Source of the DNA: Rubrivirga sp. | GTDB lineage: Bacteria; Bacteroidota; Rhodothermia; Rhodothermales; Rubricoccaceae | DNA: 10,666 bases | Direction: 5' to 3' | Assembly: GCA_012269805.1 (NCBI GenBank) | Contig: JAAXJP010000301.1 | Span: 1 to 10,666, forward strand | Shown here: positions 1 to 7,155 of the stretch, piece after piece | Layout of the letters: each line of letters begins with the position of its first letter | How positions within the stretch are numbered: the stretch's first letter is position 1 | Program-made: the position numbers and the translations under genes | The notes under the pieces: model-generated | The model's input: only the letters and a program-made list of their open reading frames with translations | Databases searched by the model: none | What the model was told of the DNA's origin: nothing

Positions 1-1
1 C

Positions 2-1045
2 GGCTACACGGTGTACGACGGCGGCCTCCGCGCGGCCACGCTCCGGCGGCTCCGCGCCGAGGCCCGCCGCCTCGCCCTCCTCGCCGACGCCGACGCCGAG
101 CAACTGGCGCTCGACGTCACGGCCGCCTACCTCGACGCCGCCCGGCAGGCCGACCTCGCCGACGCGTTCGCCGAGGCCGTCGCGGTCTCCGAGGACCGCC
201 TCCGGATCGCGCAGGCCGAGGCCCGGATCGGGACGGCCGCCGAGATCGACGCGGCCCTCGCCCTCGCCGACTACAACGCCGACCGCGCGGCGCTCCTCCA
301 GCGGCGGGTCCTCCTCGAGGGCGCGCGCGCCACGCTCGGCGGCCTCCTCGCCCTGCCCGACCCCGACGCCGTCGTCGTGACCGACACGCTCGACCTCGGC
401 CCGCCCGCCGACCTCGGGGCGCTCGCCGACCGGGCCGTGACGGAGAACCGCCGGGTCCGGTCGCTCGAGGCCGCGGAGCTCGCGGCCGCCGAAGACGTCG
501 ACGCCGTCCGCTCCGAGTACCGCCCGACGGTCCGCGCGAACGCCGGTCTCGGGCTGACGGTCTTCGACCCCGGCTTCCTCCCGCCCGACTTCGCGCCGGC
601 CGTCGGGCCGACCCTCCGGTACGGCCTCACGGCGTCGCTCCCGCTCTTCGACGGCGGCGAGCGCGACCGGCGGCTCCAGAACGCCGAGATCCGCGTGCGG
701 CAGGCGGAGCTGACGACCGAGGGCGAGGCCGCGTTCGTCCGCGGCCGCGTGGCCCGGCTGGCGGCGCTCGCGCGGGGCTTCCGAGGGCTCGTCGAGCTCG
801 AGTCGCAGAACGAGGCCATCGCCCGTGAGAACGTCCGCGTGGCGCTGGCGCAGCTCCGCCTCGGGTTTATCACGCCGGTCGACCTGAGGCAGGTCCAGCT
901 CACGCTCGTCGACGTGCGGCGGCGGCGCGTCGAGGCCGTCTACCAGGCTCGCCTCGCCGAGGCCGAGCTCCGGCTCCTCGCCAGCGACCTCCTTCCCCCC
1001 GGCTCCGTCCTCACGCCGTCGATCCTGAGCACCGTCGGGCCCTAG
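2..1045 (+). CDS. TolC-family outer-membrane efflux channel, 5' end cut off by the window
   Basis: The reading frame is open from the window edge (first full codon at base 2) to TAG at 1043-1045, giving 347 visible residues. The GTG at base 11 is an internal valine codon, not the start. The family forms the outer-membrane and periplasmic tunnel of tripartite efflux pumps or type I secretion systems. Two homologous halves are visible: the first begins near residue 4 with VYDGG followed by a long Ala/Arg/Leu-rich helix, and the second near residue 213 with LPLFDGG followed by RDRRLQNAEIRVRQAEL. PLFDGG before a helical hairpin is the hallmark of the OEP/TolC repeat. A late helix contains GFITPVDLRQVQLTLVDVR, another typical TolC pattern. 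The missing part should hold the signal peptide and first barrel strands. The pump partners, if adjacent, lie upstream of the window. The family call is firm and the substrate unknown. Confidence 0.93.
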   Translation, partial: GYTVYDGGLRAATLRRLRAEARRLALLADADAEQLALDVTAAYLDAARQADLADAFAEAVAVSEDRLRIAQAEARIGTAAEIDAALALADYNADRAALLQRRVLLEGARATLGGLLALPDPDAVVVTDTLDLGPPADLGALADRAVTENRRVRSLEAAELAAAEDVDAVRSEYRPTVRANAGLGLTVFDPGFLPPDFAPAVGPTLRYGLTASLPLFDGGERDRRLQNAEIRVRQAELTTEGEAAFVRGRVARLAALARGFRGLVELESQNEAIARENVRVALAQLRLGFITPVDLRQVQLTLVDVRRRRVEAVYQARLAEAELRLLASDLLPPGSVLTPSILSTVGP

Positions 1046-1076
1046 CGCCTCCCGCCTCGGTGCCGAGGCGGAGGCG
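1046..1076. terminator. GC-rich hairpin between convergent genes, probable bidirectional terminator
   Basis: The hairpin lies directly after the TolC-family stop codon and two bases before the aminotransferase stop codon on the other strand. An outer 5-bp stem pairs CGCCT (1046-1050) with AGGCG (1072-1076). After a single bulged C (1051), CCGCCTCGG (1052-1060) pairs with CCGAGGCGG (1063-1071), the innermost pair opening into the loop. No T-tract follows on either strand, so Rho-independent termination is inferred from position and stem strength only. Confidence 0.6.
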
Positions 1077-1077
1077 G

Positions 1078-1980
1078 TCAGTCGAGGACCGGCTCGCCGC
1101 TGGCGGCGACCTCGGCCGTGAACAGGGCGGTCAGCCGGCGCGTCATCTCCCCCACCGCGCCGTCGCCGATCGTCCGGCCGTCGAGGCGCGTGACGGCCGC
1201 CAGCTCGCCCATCGTCCCGGTGCAGAACATCTCGTCGGCGCGGTAGGCCTCGGGGAGCGAGAGCCGCGCCGGACGGGCCGGGATGCCGTGGGCCCGGCAC
1301 AGGTCGAGGACGGTCTGCCGCGTGATGCCCTCGGGGCACGCGTCGGTCCAACTCGTCAGGACCTCCCCCCGCCGCACGAGGAAGACGTGGGTCCCATTGC
1401 ACTCGGCGAGGAACCCGTAGCGGTCGAGGAGGAGCGCGGCGTCGGCGCCGGCCGCGTTGGCCTCGATCTTGGCGAGGATCGACTGGAGCAGGTTGTTCGA
1501 GTGGATCTTCGGGTCGAGGCAGTCGGGCGGGAAGCGGCGCACCGACGACGTCTGGAGCGTGAGCCCGCCCTTGTCGTAGACCGGCGCCTTCCATTCGGGC
1601 AGCACGATCAGCGTCGGCCCGGACTGGTTGAGGCGGGGGTCCATGCCGGACGTGATCTTGGTCCCGCGCGAGAGCGTCAGTCGGATGTGGACGCCGTCGC
1701 GCATCCCGTTGGCCTCCAGCGTTTTGCGGATCTCGGTGACGATCTCGTCTCGACTCGGCACGCCCGCGATGGCGATCGCCCGGGCCGAGTCGACGAGCCG
1801 GTCGAGGTGCTCGGTCAGCCGGAAGATCTTCCCGTCGTAGAGCCGGAGCCCCTCCCACACGCCGTCGCCGCCCTGGACGAGCGAGTCGAACGGCGAGACG
1901 CCGGCCTCGTCGCGGTGCACCAGCCGGCCGCCGACGTTGACGACGAGGTCGGCGTTGCGAGGGTCGAACTGCTGGAGCAT
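1078..1980 (-). CDS. Class IV PLP-dependent aminotransferase (branched-chain / D-amino acid aminotransferase-like)
   Basis: This 300-residue protein has the length of a normal family member. The fold-type IV landmarks are in order: HLDRL (residues 58-62), Lys158 in DPKIHSNNLL as the predicted Schiff-base lysine (close to Lys160 in E. coli IlvE), AECNGTHVF (192-200) with Glu193 near the pyridine nitrogen of PLP, PEGITRQTV (216-224) for phosphate binding, and the GTMGEL segment (255-260). The expected reaction is transfer of an amino group between an amino acid and a 2-oxo acid in the cytoplasm. The sequence cannot separate branched-chain, D-alanine or aminodeoxychorismate lyase-type specificity, so ilvE is not assigned. 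The ATG at 1978-1980 shares its A with the stop of the preceding gene (TGATG), and no clear Shine-Dalgarno is seen, which suggests translational coupling. An in-frame extension to 2427 would run through the sulfotransferase-like gene and is not credible. Confidence 0.9.
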   Translation of the reverse strand: MLQQFDPRNADLVVNVGGRLVHRDEAGVSPFDSLVQGGDGVWEGLRLYDGKIFRLTEHLDRLVDSARAIAIAGVPSRDEIVTEIRKTLEANGMRDGVHIRLTLSRGTKITSGMDPRLNQSGPTLIVLPEWKAPVYDKGGLTLQTSSVRRFPPDCLDPKIHSNNLLQSILAKIEANAAGADAALLLDRYGFLAECNGTHVFLVRRGEVLTSWTDACPEGITRQTVLDLCRAHGIPARPARLSLPEAYRADEMFCTGTMGELAAVTRLDGRTIGDGAVGEMTRRLTALFTAEVAASGEPVLD

Positions 1981-2735
1981 CAGACGAGTCGGCGGGAAGC
2001 GAGGGTGTCGTACAGGGGCCGGCACGCATCGACGAGCGGGGCCAGCCGGTCGGGCACCGTGACGGCCTCGGCGCGCGGCGGGGCGAAGCCGGTCGAGGCC
2101 TCCACGGAGGCGTACCAGTGCGGAGCCCAGGCGCCGTCCGTCGGCCGCGGCCCCGGCGCCCACGCCAGCATGGCCGGGTCGAACGCGACGCCGAGGCGCG
2201 CGCAGAGGGCCTGCAACGCGGCCTCCGGATCGCGGAGGACGTCGGCCGCGTCGATCACGGGCGGCGCGGCGCCGCCGCGCTGGGCCATCCGGTCGAACAG
2301 CTCGACCTGCTGCGGGAGGCCCGTGTCGGCGAGTGCCGGGTCGGGGGTGACCTTGTCGAGGGAGACCACCATCGCCGCCGGGTCGCGGATCAGGAACGCG
2401 TGGCGGAAGCTCGGAGCGTCGAGCCACGCGCGGCCCACGCGCGGGAGCAGGTGGTGGGCCATGTGCTTCTGGTACCAGACCGGGGCGCCGGCCGGCACGG
2501 GGCCGGACAGCGTGACCGCGACCTCGCGCCAGTCGGTGGGCTGGCTCGCGAGCACGGCGTCACGGCCGGGGTGGTCGAGGCCGGTCGCGGCGAGGTAGAC
2601 CGCGTACAGCGGCTCGTCGACGACGGCGGTGTCGGGCCGGCTTTCCCACGACCGCATGAGCGCCGTCGAGAGGTTGCGCGGGCCGCTCCACATCGCGACG
2701 CGGACGGGCTGAGAAGGCGAGGGAGCGGAGAGCAC
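1980..2735 (-). CDS. P-loop sulfotransferase-like protein
   Basis: A start at GTG (2733-2735) gives 251 residues. An ATG at 2691-2693 also exists but would remove the first beta strand (PVRVAMW) before the P-loop, so GTG is preferred. SGPRNLSTALMR (17-28) matches the 5'-phosphosulfate-binding loop of the sulfotransferase fold, and FLIRDPAAMVVS (114-125) matches the 3'-phosphate-binding segment. VVDEPLYAVYL (38-48), YQKHMAHHLLP (88-98) and GLPQQVELFD (139-148) are features I associate with a conserved uncharacterised sulfotransferase-like family. There is no signal peptide, so it should be cytosolic. Its stop overlaps the aminotransferase start by one base, and fusions of the two domain types are, from memory, found in plant proteins annotated as branched-chain aminotransferase-like. 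That suggests a joint substrate. Whether it uses PAPS is not shown. Confidence 0.82.
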   Translation of the reverse strand: MLSAPSPSQPVRVAMWSGPRNLSTALMRSWESRPDTAVVDEPLYAVYLAATGLDHPGRDAVLASQPTDWREVAVTLSGPVPAGAPVWYQKHMAHHLLPRVGRAWLDAPSFRHAFLIRDPAAMVVSLDKVTPDPALADTGLPQQVELFDRMAQRGGAAPPVIDAADVLRDPEAALQALCARLGVAFDPAMLAWAPGPRPTDGAWAPHWYASVEASTGFAPPRAEAVTVPDRLAPLVDACRPLYDTLASRRLV

Positions 2736-2761
2736 GTCGGAGTCTACGACCCCACGTCGAG

Positions 2762-4231
2762 TCAGTCCATCGCGTCGAGGAGCGCGCGGGCGTGGGGCTG
2801 GCCGAGGCCGGCGGCGCGCTGGAGCCACTGGCGGGCGGCCTCCGGGTCGGCCTCGACGCCGCGGCCGTCGTGGAGGAGGACGCCGAGGCGGACCATCGCG
2901 TCGGCGTGGCCGGCAAGAGCGGCCCGCTCGTAGAGGTCGGCGGCACGGGCGGCGTCCGCCGGGACGCCGCGGCCAGCCTCGTAGAGCACGCCGAGATTGG
3001 CCTGGGCCGGCGCGTGCTCCTGCCCCGCCGCGAGCGCGTAGAGCCGGGCCGCCTCCGCCGGGTCGGCAGCGACGCCGAGACCGCGGTCGTAGAGCGACGC
3101 GAGGTTGTTCTGGGCCGCCGCCCGTCCCTGCTCGGCCGCCAGCCGGTACAGGCGGGCCGCCTCGGGCACGTCTTGGGCCACGCCGAGTCCGGTCTCGTAG
3201 GCGTAGCCGAGGTTCGTCTGTGCCGCTGCGTGCCCCTGAGCGCTCGCCGCCCGCAGGAGGTCGAGCCCAGCCGCCGTGTCCGCAGGGACGCCCTCGCCCC
3301 GGAGGCGCATCCAGCCGAGGACGGACCGCGCCTCGGCGTGGCCCGCCGCGGCGGCCTCCTCCAGCACGACCACCGAGGCGGCCACGTCGGTGTCCCGCAG
3401 GCGGAGGGCGTCGGCGACGCGGGCGTCGAGGCCGGCCGCCGGGCGCTCGATCGTCGTGCCGGCAGGGACGAAGTAGAAGTCGCCGTCGTACGACCACGAG
3501 GTCCACGGCTCCTGCTCGAAATCGCTGGCCTCCCGAACCCGTCGCTGGACGTTGCGGAGCAGCTGGATGAGTTCGAGGCCCGGCGTGTAGAACTCCTCGA
3601 GGAAGGCCTCCGTGAACAGCCCGTTCCGCCCGCTCATGTTGTCGCTGGCCCGCTCGCCCTGCGCCGTCGCGAACGAGATGACCGACCCCGACGGCCCCTG
3701 CGTCGAGGCCCACCCCCCGGCCGACGAGCGCCACGACCGGAAGGGGTTGTCCCGGCAGGCGTCGAGGAAGACGAGCTTCAGCCGGGCCTCCGAGTCGTCG
3801 AGCGTGGAGAGGACCTCGCCGAGCGCGATCGAGCGGTAGCGCATCTGGGACTCCGTCGCCACGTCGGCGTCGATCGGCACGAGGAAGTTGTCGCCCTCGA
3901 CTTGGACGCCGTGGCCGGCGTAGAAGAACAAGGCCACCTCGGCGCCGACCGCGTCGGCGGCGAAGTCGGCCAGGGCCTGCCCCATCTCCCCGTACGTCAG
4001 GTCGGTGTGGGCGTGGACGGCGAACCCGGCGGCGGCGAGCGCGCCGGACACGTCCTCGACGTCGTTGGTGGGGTTCTGGAGCGCCGTCGCGTGCTCGTAC
4101 GACGCGTTCCCGATGACGAGCGCGACGCGCGCGCCGGCCTCGACCTCGAGCCCCCGCGACCCCTCGGGTTGGGCCGACGCGGTGCCGGCGAGAGCGGCGA
4201 GCAGGAGAAACCGGAGTGGAAAGCGGACCAT
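2762..4231 (-). CDS. Exported caspase-family (C14) protease with C-terminal Sel1 repeats
   Basis: This 489-residue protein begins with a signal peptide: MVRF start, a Leu/Ala-rich core, and probable cleavage after ASA (18-20). The caspase p20-like domain covers about 33-255. The catalytic dyad is visible: His107 in FFYAGHGVQVEGDNFLVP and Cys159 in LVFLDACRDNPF. The first strand is VALVIGNASY (36-45), and the end of the domain has the typical YDGDFYFVP. Five Sel1-type repeats of exactly 36 residues follow (about 300-479, pattern LG.LYE.G.GV..D...AA.LY..AA..G), after a partial unit. Sel1 solenoids bind protein partners, so the protease is probably recruited or regulated through them. Specificity is unknown. 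The start ATG lies 14 nt after the preceding gene's stop, with AGG four bases upstream, and the longer frame to 4663 would overlap that gene. A secreted or periplasmic location is inferred from the signal peptide. Confidence 0.92.
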   Translation of the reverse strand: MVRFPLRFLLLAALAGTASAQPEGSRGLEVEAGARVALVIGNASYEHATALQNPTNDVEDVSGALAAAGFAVHAHTDLTYGEMGQALADFAADAVGAEVALFFYAGHGVQVEGDNFLVPIDADVATESQMRYRSIALGEVLSTLDDSEARLKLVFLDACRDNPFRSWRSSAGGWASTQGPSGSVISFATAQGERASDNMSGRNGLFTEAFLEEFYTPGLELIQLLRNVQRRVREASDFEQEPWTSWSYDGDFYFVPAGTTIERPAAGLDARVADALRLRDTDVAASVVVLEEAAAAGHAEARSVLGWMRLRGEGVPADTAAGLDLLRAASAQGHAAAQTNLGYAYETGLGVAQDVPEAARLYRLAAEQGRAAAQNNLASLYDRGLGVAADPAEAARLYALAAGQEHAPAQANLGVLYEAGRGVPADAARAADLYERAALAGHADAMVRLGVLLHDGRGVEADPEAARQWLQRAAGLGQPHARALLDAMD

Positions 4232-4245
4232 CGGACCTGTCTGGC

Positions 4246-6123
4246 TTAGTCGATCGGCGCGAGCGGCCGGAGCACGCGGAAGCCGATGTGGCCATGCGTG
4301 TCCTTCGGGTCGGTGCCCTGGGTCATCGCGGCGGCGACGGCCTCGCGCCGGGTCGTGAACGAGCCGCCGGCGACGACGGCCCTCGCGCCGCGGGCGTCGC
4401 GGAGCCACTCCCACACGTTCCCGAGCATGTGGTGGAGGCCGAGGCGGTCGGGCGAGACGGCCTCGGCCGGGACGGCGGCCCCGGCGCCCGCCGAGCGGAG
4501 GTTCGCCTGCGCCTCCGCGGCCGTGTCGGCCCCGAGTCGGTAGGCCCAGACCCACTCGGCCTCGCTCGGCAACGTCCCCCCGACCCACCGCGCGTACTCG
4601 CGGGCGCCGTACCACGTCGCGTCGATGGCGGGCCGGTCCGCGGCGCCCTCCGCTGGCCTCCACACGTCGCCGCGGGCGAACTCGACCTCCCGCGGTCGAT
4701 CGACGACGTACGGCTGGTTGCTCGTTCCATCGAGGTGGTTAAGGAAGTCGGCGAACTGGGCGTTCGTGACCTCCGTCGTCGAGAGGAGATAGCCGACCTC
4801 GGGGACGCCCTCGCGAGCCAGGAGCGCCGCCGCCTCCGACACGTAGGCGTCGACCCCCGGGATGAACGCGAATGTGAGGCGCGGCCCGTCCGACGGCCAC
4901 GTGTCCGCCACGACGCGGGGCGCGACCTCACTGAGGGTCGCCACGGCGGCGGGGTCGCCCGGGATCAGGCGTAGCAGGACGGCCGCCGCCTGGGCCAGCA
5001 TCTGGAGATCCCCACGCTCGGCCGACGCCGCCATTTGAAGCCGGAGGAGTTGGACGCGCTGGGCTGCGAGCGGGTCGAGCCCGGCCTCGATGGTGAGCAC
5101 GCGGTCGACCGTCGCCATGCGCTGGAGCCACAGCACACGGTCCTCGCTCTCGGTAGCGAGGGCGTAGAGGCAGGCGCGTGCGGCCGCGTAGGCGCCCTGC
5201 CGGATCTGGGCGTCGGCCGCCGCCGCCGTCTCGGCGAGGTCGCTCGTGGGGCACCCGACGTCGGGCGCGGCGCCGCCGGACGCCGTCTCAGCGGGCACCT
5301 CCGCCTCGGCGGCGGCCTCAACGCGCTCCTCAGGGGGAGCGACCTCCGCTGCTACCGTCATCTCCGGCCGTTCGCGGACGCGCGTGGGACGCGGCCGCTC
5401 GACGGCCGGCATGCGCCAGCCCGAGGCCGGGTCGTCGGGGACCGATTCCGCGCCGTCGAGCAGCCCCACCAGAAGCTCGGCTGGGAACGTCGCCGCCGCC
5501 GCGACGCCGCCCGACGCGGGGGGACTCGCGATCGGTGCCACGGCGCCTCCCTCCGCCGGGCGTACGCCCTCCGGGCCGTGGACCTCCGCCCCCTCCGCCA
5601 CGAGCGGCGGCGCGCCACGCGCCGGCAACTCGGCGACCGTGAACTCCGTCGCCACCGGGACGGTCACCGTCCGCTGCCGAACTTGGCCGTCGGCGAACCG
5701 GAACGTGAGCTCGTGCGACTCGGATGGGACGCGGAGCCTCGCGCTGCCCCGCGCGACGAGCGCTCCATCGACCTCCACGCGGGCCCCGGACCGAGTGAGG
5801 ACGACGAGCCAGCGCCCGACCCCGGAGCCGGGGTCGGCGCGGGCAAGGCCCGCCTCGCCCCGAGCCACCCGCACGGACTCGACCATGCACCCGGGCTGGC
5901 ATTCGGCGTCCGCGAGCGCGACGGCCGTGCCGTCGTCTCCCACGCGGTAGAGCGCCGTCACGACCTCGACCGCGCCCGCGTCGTCGGCCTCGTAGAGCAG
6001 GGCACCGGCGTCGAACGCCTCGGCCAACGGGACGGTCGCGGGCTGCGCGGTCGCGACCCCGGCCATCAGCCCGACGACGGCCAGAAGGACGCGGGTCCAG
6101 CGGCGCACGTTCTCTCGTTCCAT
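4246..6123 (-). CDS. Exported SUMF1/FGE-fold protein with helical middle region, catalytic cysteines absent
   Basis: The 625 residues start with a charged segment and hydrophobic core (11-26, likely cleavage after VATA), so the protein is exported or anchored. Residues 30-165 appear beta-rich with Cys75 and Cys79. Residues 166-290 are a low-complexity Ala/Pro/Glu linker. Residues 292-400 are helical and TPR-like. The C-terminal domain (about 414-621) shows the FGE-sulfatase pattern: STTEVTNAQFADFLNHL (448-464), RPAIDATWYGAREYARWVGG (497-516), LPSEAEWVWAYR (518-529), LGNVWEWLRD (567-576), VVAGGSFTTRR (583-593) and HIGFRVLRP (612-620). In true FGE, two cysteines lie in or near the last two blocks. 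None is present here, so formylglycine formation is unlikely, and a binding or scaffold role, as in GldJ/GldK-type proteins, is more plausible. AGGAG four bases before ATG is the clearest ribosome site in the window. Confidence 0.87.
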   Translation of the reverse strand: MERENVRRWTRVLLAVVGLMAGVATAQPATVPLAEAFDAGALLYEADDAGAVEVVTALYRVGDDGTAVALADAECQPGCMVESVRVARGEAGLARADPGSGVGRWLVVLTRSGARVEVDGALVARGSARLRVPSESHELTFRFADGQVRQRTVTVPVATEFTVAELPARGAPPLVAEGAEVHGPEGVRPAEGGAVAPIASPPASGGVAAAATFPAELLVGLLDGAESVPDDPASGWRMPAVERPRPTRVRERPEMTVAAEVAPPEERVEAAAEAEVPAETASGGAAPDVGCPTSDLAETAAAADAQIRQGAYAAARACLYALATESEDRVLWLQRMATVDRVLTIEAGLDPLAAQRVQLLRLQMAASAERGDLQMLAQAAAVLLRLIPGDPAAVATLSEVAPRVVADTWPSDGPRLTFAFIPGVDAYVSEAAALLAREGVPEVGYLLSTTEVTNAQFADFLNHLDGTSNQPYVVDRPREVEFARGDVWRPAEGAADRPAIDATWYGAREYARWVGGTLPSEAEWVWAYRLGADTAAEAQANLRSAGAGAAVPAEAVSPDRLGLHHMLGNVWEWLRDARGARAVVAGGSFTTRREAVAAAMTQGTDPKDTHGHIGFRVLRPLAPID

Positions 6124-6127
6124 TTGT

Positions 6128-6132
6128 CTCCT
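6128..6132 (-). promoter_or_regulatory. Shine-Dalgarno site AGGAG of the FGE-fold gene
   Basis: Read on the minus strand, AGGAG is followed by ACAA and the ATG at 6121-6123. It lies in the 11-nt gap after the stop of the upstream barrel gene. It fixes the start at 6123 and excludes the much longer open frame that continues to 7209. Most other starts in the window lack such a site. Confidence 0.75.
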
Positions 6133-6134
6133 GG

Positions 6135-6980
6135 CTAGAACGTGATGCCGATCCGGAAGATGCCGACCCGGCTCTGGTCGACGTAGCCATCGGCCGACAG
6201 GGCATCGGCGAGGTCGCTCGCGCTCTCGACGCCGGCCGGGTCCCACGTCGTGACTTGTCGCGTGTACCCGAGGGCCACGCCGAGCCCGGTCTCCGCGACT
6301 TCGGCCAGGCGGACCTCGGCGTCGAGCCCGACCGTCCGCTGCCCGAACGCCGGGTCGAAGGCGATGTCGGAAAAGTCGGTGATCGCGCCGGGCGCCACCA
6401 CGACCGCCGCCATGCCGACGATCTCGGACGCGACCGAGCTCGCGATCACGGTCCCGGCCTCGAGCCCGAGCCCCACCCCGATGCCGAACCGCCCGAGGTG
6501 GAAGGCGTCGGGGCCCTCTTCCGCCTCGGACGCCGGCTGGGGCGGCTGGAGGTACTGGTAGCCGAACGAGAACTGGACCGGGACGAGCGGCGTGACCCAC
6601 GACTCGTCGCCCAGGGTGAACGCACGGATCGTCGGCCCGACTTGGAGGTCGACGAAGGCCGCGCCGCCGAGGGTCGTCGCCGAGCCGGGCGCGGCGCTCT
6701 CGGGGGCCACGTACCCCAGCGTCAGCGTCGACGACTCGCCGGCGAGCCGGAAGGCGACCCCGGTCCGCTCCTGCTCGGGGACGGGCGGCCGGTCGAGGCC
6801 GTCGTGGCCGAACAGCGACTGGAACCGGAGCGGCCCGACGGTCACCGAGGCCGACGCCGAGCGGCCGGCGGTGAGCGGATCGGACGCTGCCCCGCGATAC
6901 TGGGCGTCGGCGGGGGCGGCCGTGAGGGCCAGGCAGACAGCGGCGAGGGCCGCCCGGAAAGGCGGATGGAGTAAACGCAT
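6135..6980 (-). CDS. Probable outer-membrane beta-barrel protein, first gene of the minus-strand operon
   Basis: The 281-residue product has a clear signal peptide: positive N-terminus MRLLHPPFR, an Ala/Leu core, and probable cleavage after PADA (23-26) before QYRG. The mature chain is Gly/Val/Thr-rich with alternating hydrophobic stretches (for example LTLGYVAP, VPVQFSFGYQYL, FGIGVGLGLEAG, GLGVALGYTRQV) and ends in VGIFRIGITF. A terminal Phe after an alternating strand is the classic C-terminal signal for barrel insertion by the BAM machinery. The size would suit a barrel of about 8-12 strands. I do not recognise a specific family. It is separated by 11 nt from the FGE-fold gene, so the two are almost certainly co-expressed. 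It could be a pore, an adhesin or a membrane partner for the exported proteins downstream. The ATG at 6978-6980 has no obvious Shine-Dalgarno site. Confidence 0.78.
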   Translation of the reverse strand: MRLLHPPFRAALAAVCLALTAAPADAQYRGAASDPLTAGRSASASVTVGPLRFQSLFGHDGLDRPPVPEQERTGVAFRLAGESSTLTLGYVAPESAAPGSATTLGGAAFVDLQVGPTIRAFTLGDESWVTPLVPVQFSFGYQYLQPPQPASEAEEGPDAFHLGRFGIGVGLGLEAGTVIASSVASEIVGMAAVVVAPGAITDFSDIAFDPAFGQRTVGLDAEVRLAEVAETGLGVALGYTRQVTTWDPAGVESASDLADALSADGYVDQSRVGIFRIGITF

Positions 6981-7012
6981 ACGTCGACTGCGTTTCGGCG
7001 GAGGTGAGCGCC

Positions 7013-7020
7013 GGAAGGTA
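7013..7020 (-). promoter_or_regulatory. Putative promoter -7-like element for the minus-strand operon
   Basis: Read on the minus strand this is TACCTTCC, similar to the Bacteroidota -7 consensus TAnnTTTG, 32 nt upstream of the barrel gene ATG. It lies within CGCTCTACCTTC (7014-7025), which is repeated in the opposite orientation at 7120-7131. I see no TTTG-type -33 element at the usual spacing, so the call rests on the -7 similarity and the matching copy. Confidence 0.45.
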
Positions 7021-7041
7021 GAGCGAACCGCCGTTTGGCGT

Positions 7042-7062
7042 ATCGGGCATCCACCCGATTTT
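7042..7062. promoter_or_regulatory. Hairpin / possible operator between the divergent promoters
   Basis: ATCGGG (7042-7047) and CCCGAT (7054-7059) form a perfect 6-bp inverted repeat around a 6-nt spacer, with a run of four T (7059-7062) on the plus strand. It lies between the two promoter-like motifs. It may be a regulator site for both directions, or a weak terminator for reverse read-through. Six base pairs can also occur by chance in GC-rich DNA. Confidence 0.3.
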
Positions 7063-7124
7063 CCGGACCGGACTCTCTCCACCCTTTGAGAACGGATCTG
7101 CCCAGCCGTATGGGCCGCCCGCTC

Positions 7125-7132
7125 TACCTTCG
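7125..7132 (+). promoter_or_regulatory. Putative promoter -7-like element for the S8 protease gene
   Basis: TACCTTCG differs from TAnnTTTG at one position and ends 23 nt before the protease ATG. It lies in the plus-strand copy of CGCTCTACCTTC (7120-7131), whose opposed copy sits in front of the minus-strand operon. A TTTG occurs at 7085-7088, but it is too far upstream to serve as the -33 element of this site. Confidence 0.45.
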
Positions 7133-7155
7133 GCGCCGTCTCGGTCCCTCGACTC

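Noticed and set aside
1060..2933. Plus-strand frames opposite the aminotransferase and sulfotransferase-like genes
   Set aside because: Both minus-strand genes have complete motifs and coupled stop/start codons; the opposite frames have none.
2792..4249. Long plus-strand open frame opposite the caspase and FGE-fold genes
   Set aside because: It is antisense to genes with clear domains and consists of low-complexity Arg/Gly/Glu/Val-rich sequence, as expected from GC-rich DNA. No domain is recognisable.
2762..4663. An extended N-terminus for the caspase protein
   Set aside because: The extension overlaps the FGE-fold coding end and removes the signal peptide from the N-terminus; the ATG at 4231 fits both.
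4246..4900. True formylglycine-generating (sulfatase-activating) enzyme
   Set aside because: The catalytic cysteine pair is missing, and no sulfatase gene is present in the window.
5035..6138. Plus-strand open frame of 367 codons opposite the FGE-fold gene
   Set aside because: Shadow of the minus-strand gene, with biased Arg/Asp/Gly composition and no credible start region.
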